A DNA stretch of 10,728 nt from Methylococcales bacterium (GTDB lineage Bacteria; Pseudomonadota; Gammaproteobacteria; Methylococcales; Methylomonadaceae): NCBI GenBank assembly GCA_023134955.1, contig JAGLUC010000147.1, forward strand, positions 1 to 10,728, read 5' to 3'. This document shows positions 8,003-10,728 of this stretch, piece by piece. The stretch's first letter is position 1. The number at the start of each line of letters is the position of its first letter. The notes beneath the pieces were generated by a model. The model was not told where the DNA came from and searched no databases. It worked only from the letters and a program-made list of their open reading frames with translations. Made by a program: the position numbers and the translations under genes.

Positions 8003-9153
8003 CAGTTTTTTGAAGCTTGCGCGGCATATTGCCAGTCAGGTGTTTTAAGTGATGAGCTTGTCAGATTGAATAGTAAAGACAAAAGCATATTGCTGCGAGC
8101 TGTTAGCTTGCTGGCAAGTATGGTTTTTTTAACATCTTTACGGGTTATTTTTACTTGCTCTGAATCATTAAAATCAAGATTATTTTTAATGTTTTTAAGG
8201 GTAAGGACGGCCATTCCAAGTGCCCATAAACAAAAGTTACGCATACCTGTCTCATTAGCAGGTAATAACTGAGTATATTTTAAGGCATTATGTAAGTGTC
8301 CATGAGCAATACTGATTAAATGTTCTAAACCTTTGCGAAAGTTTTCATCTTCTGTTTCTGGTGTTAGAAATTTAAGATCAAATCCTGTTTCGCTAAAAAT
8401 ATCTTGAGGAAGCCAGCAAACACCTCGCTGAGCATCATCCCAAATATCTTTAAGGATATTGGTCATTTGCAAGCCTTGTCCAAATGAAACTGAAAGCTTT
8501 AATAACTCTTCTCGGTGGACATTGATTTCTTCAGAATAATGACAGAAAAGTTTAGCTAACATTTCACCGACACATCCAGCAACGTAATAGCAGTAATCAT
8601 CCATATCTGACATTGTTTTAAGCCCTGCATTTAAGTCCAATGCCTGAAAGACTGGCATACCGTTTGCCATGGTTTCAACACAAGAGGCTAATGCGTCGAT
8701 CTGCACCTGGTCAAATGAATGAGTAATCTCAATAACGCGAGCAGTCAGGTGAATCAGGGTGTGCTCGGCAGAGATTGTTTGCTCTGATAATAATGGGGCT
8801 AGTTCTTGCGCAAAAGCTTCAGCGCCTTTTCCCGTTTTAACAATATCTATAAAAGCAGCACAGAAGTGCTTTTTTTGTGTGACATTAAGGGAAACCTCGT
8901 CCTCAACAGTATCAACTATTCGACAAAGCAGGTAGGCATTAGCTACTGCTGGGTATAGTTCAGCAGGCAATTGCGGAATAGTGAGTGCGAAGGTACGTGA
9001 CACGCCTTCAAGTAGTATGGCTTGAAATTCAGTATCAGGAAGGCTGATTAATGATGCTGGGTTATCAATTGATACTTGAGATCCATTCATAATAGTAGAG
9101 GCATTGAGTGAAATATAGGAGCTAATAATAGACGGTTTGTTGGTGCATTGCAA
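8002..9153 (-). CDS. sqs: Squalene synthase, single-gene eukaryote-like type
   Basis: This enzyme joins two farnesyl diphosphates via presqualene diphosphate to squalene. Visible motifs (383-residue numbering): the first Asp-rich motif DTVED at 81-85, YCYYVAGCVG at 187-196, characteristic of true squalene synthases, and the second Asp-rich motif NILKDIWDDAQRG at 232-244. Length is 383 residues, or 362 from Met22 (ATG 9090-9088). Neither start has a Shine-Dalgarno, and the first 22 residues look unconserved, so the shorter form is quite possible. There is no C-terminal membrane helix like that of the animal enzyme. It is longer than the roughly 280-residue HpnC and HpnD proteins, and no hpnC/D/E genes are present, so one enzyme probably does both half-reactions. 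Phytoene synthase is the alternative, but shc next door and the YCxYVAG motif favour squalene. It is the promoter-proximal gene of the operon. Confidence 0.93.
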   Translation of the reverse strand: MQCTNKPSIISSYISLNASTIMNGSQVSIDNPASLISLPDTEFQAILLEGVSRTFALTIPQLPAELYPAVANAYLLCRIVDTVEDEVSLNVTQKKHFCAAFIDIVKTGKGAEAFAQELAPLLSEQTISAEHTLIHLTARVIEITHSFDQVQIDALASCVETMANGMPVFQALDLNAGLKTMSDMDDYCYYVAGCVGEMLAKLFCHYSEEINVHREELLKLSVSFGQGLQMTNILKDIWDDAQRGVCWLPQDIFSETGFDLKFLTPETEDENFRKGLEHLISIAHGHLHNALKYTQLLPANETGMRNFCLWALGMAVLTLKNIKNNLDFNDSEQVKITRKDVKKTILASKLTARSNMLLSLLFNLTSSSLKTPDWQYAAQASKN

Positions 9154-9182
9154 ATAATGTTGTTTTAATACAAATAATCAGT

Positions 9183-9213
9183 ATTATAACTGTATTTTTT
9201 ATCTTGTTTTCAA
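9183..9213 (-). promoter_or_regulatory. Candidate sigma-70 promoter for the sqs-shc-hpnG-hpnN-hpnO-dxs operon
   Basis: On the minus strand there is a perfect TATAAT at 9188-9183. A TTGAAA lies at 9213-9208, but with a 19-base spacer, longer than the optimal 17. Transcription would start near 9176, leaving about 22 bases before the long form of squalene synthase or about 85 before the short form. A small inverted repeat, CTTG-TTTT-CAAG (9203-9214), overlaps the -35 area and might be an operator. The call rests on pattern only. Confidence 0.5.
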
Positions 9214-9252
9214 GTGTTAAATTTTATAAATTTGTTTTAAATAAATATGTTA

Positions 9253-9275
9253 TGGTTTTTTTACTGGTTTTTTTA
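9253..9275 (+). repeat. Tandem 11-base T-tract repeat over the hpnH promoter
   Basis: TGGTTTTTTTA occurs exactly at 9253-9263 and again at 9265-9275, a 12-base period. Each copy carries a run of seven T. The second copy starts at the last base of the proposed -35 hexamer of hpnH and fills most of the spacer. T-tracts spaced at about one helical turn tend to bend DNA, and the pair could also be a regulator site. It may equally be slippage in AT-rich DNA. Confidence 0.6.
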
Positions 9276-9288
9276 TGAATGTTATAAT
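9260..9288 (+). promoter_or_regulatory. Candidate extended -10 promoter for hpnH
   Basis: The plus strand shows TGTTATAAT at 9280-9288, a perfect extended -10 element (TGnTATAAT). TTTACT at 9260-9265 matches the -35 consensus at four of six positions with a 17-base spacer. Transcription would begin near 9295, giving hpnH a leader of about 210 bases. I found no better promoter closer to the gene. Confidence 0.6.
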
Positions 9289-9494
9289 CGTAGAATATTA
9301 GTCAACATCATGTAACAGATTGTAAAATGTTGTTTTTTATCTTGTCAGGGTGGTGTCTGTTGAAAAAAGATAGTATCCTAGTCAGGAATTTAAACTATTG
9401 TATTTCGTTGGATTCATGTCTTTTTAGCTTACCCTTGGAAAGACTGTTGTTTTTAAGCAACTATTGGGTTTTGTGGTTTTGTATTGTGGTTTTT

Positions 9495-9500
9495 GGAGAA
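9495..9500 (+). promoter_or_regulatory. Ribosome binding site of hpnH
   Basis: GGAGAA stands 5 bases before ATG 9506, putting the GGAG core 7 bases upstream. It supports the start that also gives the family-typical N-terminus MGVPLRQQL. Two copies of TTGTGGTTTT (9471-9480 and 9484-9493) lie immediately upstream. Confidence 0.75.
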
Positions 9501-9505
9501 ATTAA

Positions 9506-10609
9506 ATGGGTGTTCCATTACGTCAGCAGTTAGCCGTCGGAAGTTATTTGATTAAGCAAAAGATGAAGGGTGTTAAAAAGTATCCGCTGGTACTTATGCT
9601 AGAACCTTTATATCGTTGTAATTTGGCATGTGCTGGTTGTGGAAAAATTGATCATCCTGATGAGATCCTGGATAAGCGCCTATCAGTAAAAGAGTGTCTG
9701 GATGCAGTTGATGAATGTGGTGCCCCTATGGTTTCCATTCCTGGTGGCGAACCTTTAATCCATAAAGAAATGCCTCAGATTGTTGAAGGGATTGTGGCTA
9801 AAAAGAAATTTGTTTACTTATGTACCAATGCACTGTTATTAAAAAAGAAGATTAAAGACTATACACCATCACCTTATTTAACTTTTTCTATTCATTTAGA
9901 TGGTAACAAAAAAAGGCATGATAATTCAGTCTGTCAGGACGGTGTTTTTGATATTGCTGTTGATGTTATTAAATTAGCATTAAGCAAAGGCTTTAGAGTC
10001 AATATTAACTGTACTTTGTTTCAAGGTGAAAATGCACAAGAGGTTGCTGAGTTTTTAGATTATGTGACTGAATTAGGTGTTGAAGGTGTCACTATCGCAC
10101 CAGGTTTTAGCTATGAGCATGCACCTAAGCAAGATGTTTTTATTAAAGGTAAAGATGTTAAAGATTTATTTAGAGGTATCTTTTCTATTGGTAAAAATCG
10201 CAAATGGAAATTAAATCACTCCTCTTTATATTTAGATTTTCTAGCAGGTAACCAGGCGTATGAATGCACGCCTTGGGGTAATCCTACACTCAGTGTTTTT
10301 GGATGGCAAAAACCTTGTTATTTATTGGCTGACGAAGGTTATGTTGATTCTTTTCAAGAGTTGTTAGATACCACACCATGGGAGAAGTACGGTAGTGTCC
10401 ATAATCCAAAATGTGCAAACTGTATGGCGCATTGTGGTTATGAGGCGACAGCCGTTGAAGATATGCTGGCAAACCCAATAAAAGGCATGATGGTCTCTTT
10501 GAAAGGACTCAAAACGACAGGTGATATGGTTGAAATTGCGACACCTGATTTTATTGATTCAGAGAAAAAACCTGCTTTATCTGATATTGCTGTTAAAGTT
10601 GAAGGCTAG
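9506..10609 (+). CDS. hpnH: HpnH, radical SAM adenosylhopane synthase
   Basis: HpnH uses a [4Fe-4S] cluster and S-adenosylmethionine to couple a 5'-deoxyadenosyl radical to hopene (diploptene), forming adenosylhopane, the first step of side-chain building. The 367-residue protein shows the cluster motif CNLACAGC (Cys 38, 42 and 45; CX3CX2C). GGEP at 80-83 is the SAM-binding motif, and LTFSIHLDG near 125 marks a later barrel strand. The C-terminal region has further cysteines at 254, 271, 303, 306 and 310; the last three form CANCMAHC and could hold an auxiliary metal centre or be structural. The N-terminus MGVPLRQQL and the stretch through CGKIDHPDEIL are strongly HpnH-like, and the length is normal. 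It is transcribed away from the other hopanoid genes, from its own promoter. Nothing appears broken. Confidence 0.97.
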   Translation: MGVPLRQQLAVGSYLIKQKMKGVKKYPLVLMLEPLYRCNLACAGCGKIDHPDEILDKRLSVKECLDAVDECGAPMVSIPGGEPLIHKEMPQIVEGIVAKKKFVYLCTNALLLKKKIKDYTPSPYLTFSIHLDGNKKRHDNSVCQDGVFDIAVDVIKLALSKGFRVNINCTLFQGENAQEVAEFLDYVTELGVEGVTIAPGFSYEHAPKQDVFIKGKDVKDLFRGIFSIGKNRKWKLNHSSLYLDFLAGNQAYECTPWGNPTLSVFGWQKPCYLLADEGYVDSFQELLDTTPWEKYGSVHNPKCANCMAHCGYEATAVEDMLANPIKGMMVSLKGLKTTGDMVEIATPDFIDSEKKPALSDIAVKVEG

Positions 10610-10728
10610 TTCTTATGATCTGGAGTTGTATTGTTAATGATACATCCTGTGAGAAGTATTTTTAAAATATTAATCGTCCCAAAAGTTCTGGCAGGGTATT
10701 GATACTCTTTTATTAACACATATTGTAG
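10610..10728. other. AT-rich tail downstream of hpnH, no recognised gene
   Basis: These 119 bases hold no gene I can name. A 5-base-stem inverted repeat, TGTAT...ATACA (10627-10644), follows hpnH but lacks a GC-rich stem and T-run, so it is not a convincing terminator. A minus-strand frame stays open for 40 codons from the right edge to a TAG at 10608-10606 that interlocks with the hpnH stop. It could be the end of a convergent gene outside the window, or chance. Confidence 0.4.

Larger units (their letters stand above)
9154..9505. promoter_or_regulatory. Divergent intergenic regulatory region between sqs and hpnH
   Basis: About 350 very AT-rich, T-tract-laden bases separate the two divergently transcribed genes. 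It contains promoter-like sequences facing both ways, a tandem 11-base repeat, a 13-base direct repeat and a leader of about 210 bases before hpnH. A 68-codon frame at 9327-9533 lies in the leader and runs into hpnH, but it has no ribosome site and no recognisable domain, so I do not call it a gene. I see no known riboswitch or RNA gene. Confidence 0.75.

Noticed and set aside
7989..8027. N-terminal 13-residue extension of squalene-hopene cyclase
   Set aside because: The internal ATG at 7988 has an AAGGAG at ideal spacing, while the upstream ATG lies inside squalene synthase with no such site.
9327..9533. 68-codon plus-strand frame in the hpnH leader as a protein gene
   Set aside because: It has no Shine-Dalgarno before its ATG, no recognised domain, and overlaps the well-supported hpnH start. 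It is kept only as part of the leader observation.
10627..10644. Inverted repeat after hpnH as an intrinsic terminator
   Set aside because: The stem is only five AT-rich pairs and no T-run follows, so it is too weak to call.
10636..10700. Tiny plus-strand ORF beginning MIHPVRSIF after hpnH
   Set aside because: It stops after about 17 codons, resembles nothing known to me, and its length is expected by chance.

Overview
This window holds most of a hopanoid (bacterial triterpenoid lipid) biosynthesis locus. Six genes on the minus strand read right to left: squalene synthase, squalene-hopene cyclase (shc), hpnG, hpnN, hpnO and dxs. A radical SAM gene, hpnH, diverges from them on the plus strand. 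dxs is cut by the left edge of the window. No RNA gene, CRISPR array, insertion sequence or intrinsic terminator could be supported.

The sequence is AT-rich (about 40% G+C by eye). The gene set points to a Gammaproteobacterium. The single-gene, eukaryote-like squalene synthase, used in place of the hpnC/D/E trio, together with an HpnO-type aminotransferase, recalls methanotrophs of the order Methylococcales. A low-G+C lineage of that group is the best guess. This is an inference from gene content, not from a marker gene.

Layout: 1-1292 dxs (minus, partial); 1304-2692 hpnO; 2705-5314 hpnN; 5311-6072 hpnG; 6033-7988 shc; 8002-9153 squalene synthase (all minus). 9154-9505 is a divergent, T-rich regulatory region with a promoter-like sequence facing each way and several short repeats. 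9506-10609 is hpnH (plus). 10610-10728 is an AT-rich tail with no recognised gene. The minus-strand genes overlap or lie within 13 bases of each other, so they form one probable operon with several translationally coupled junctions.

How the genes work together (known pathway): Dxs makes DXP, the entry metabolite of the MEP route to isoprenoid units. Squalene synthase joins two farnesyl diphosphates. Shc cyclises squalene to hopene. HpnH attaches a 5'-deoxyadenosyl group to give adenosylhopane, and HpnG removes adenine. HpnO supplies the amino group of aminobacteriohopanepolyols. HpnN, an RND-family transporter, moves hopanoids towards the outer membrane. The locus therefore links precursor supply, ring formation, side-chain building and export. 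The pathway itself is described. The less ordinary points are dxs at the distal end of the operon, the gene-junction architecture, and the long repeat-bearing hpnH leader.
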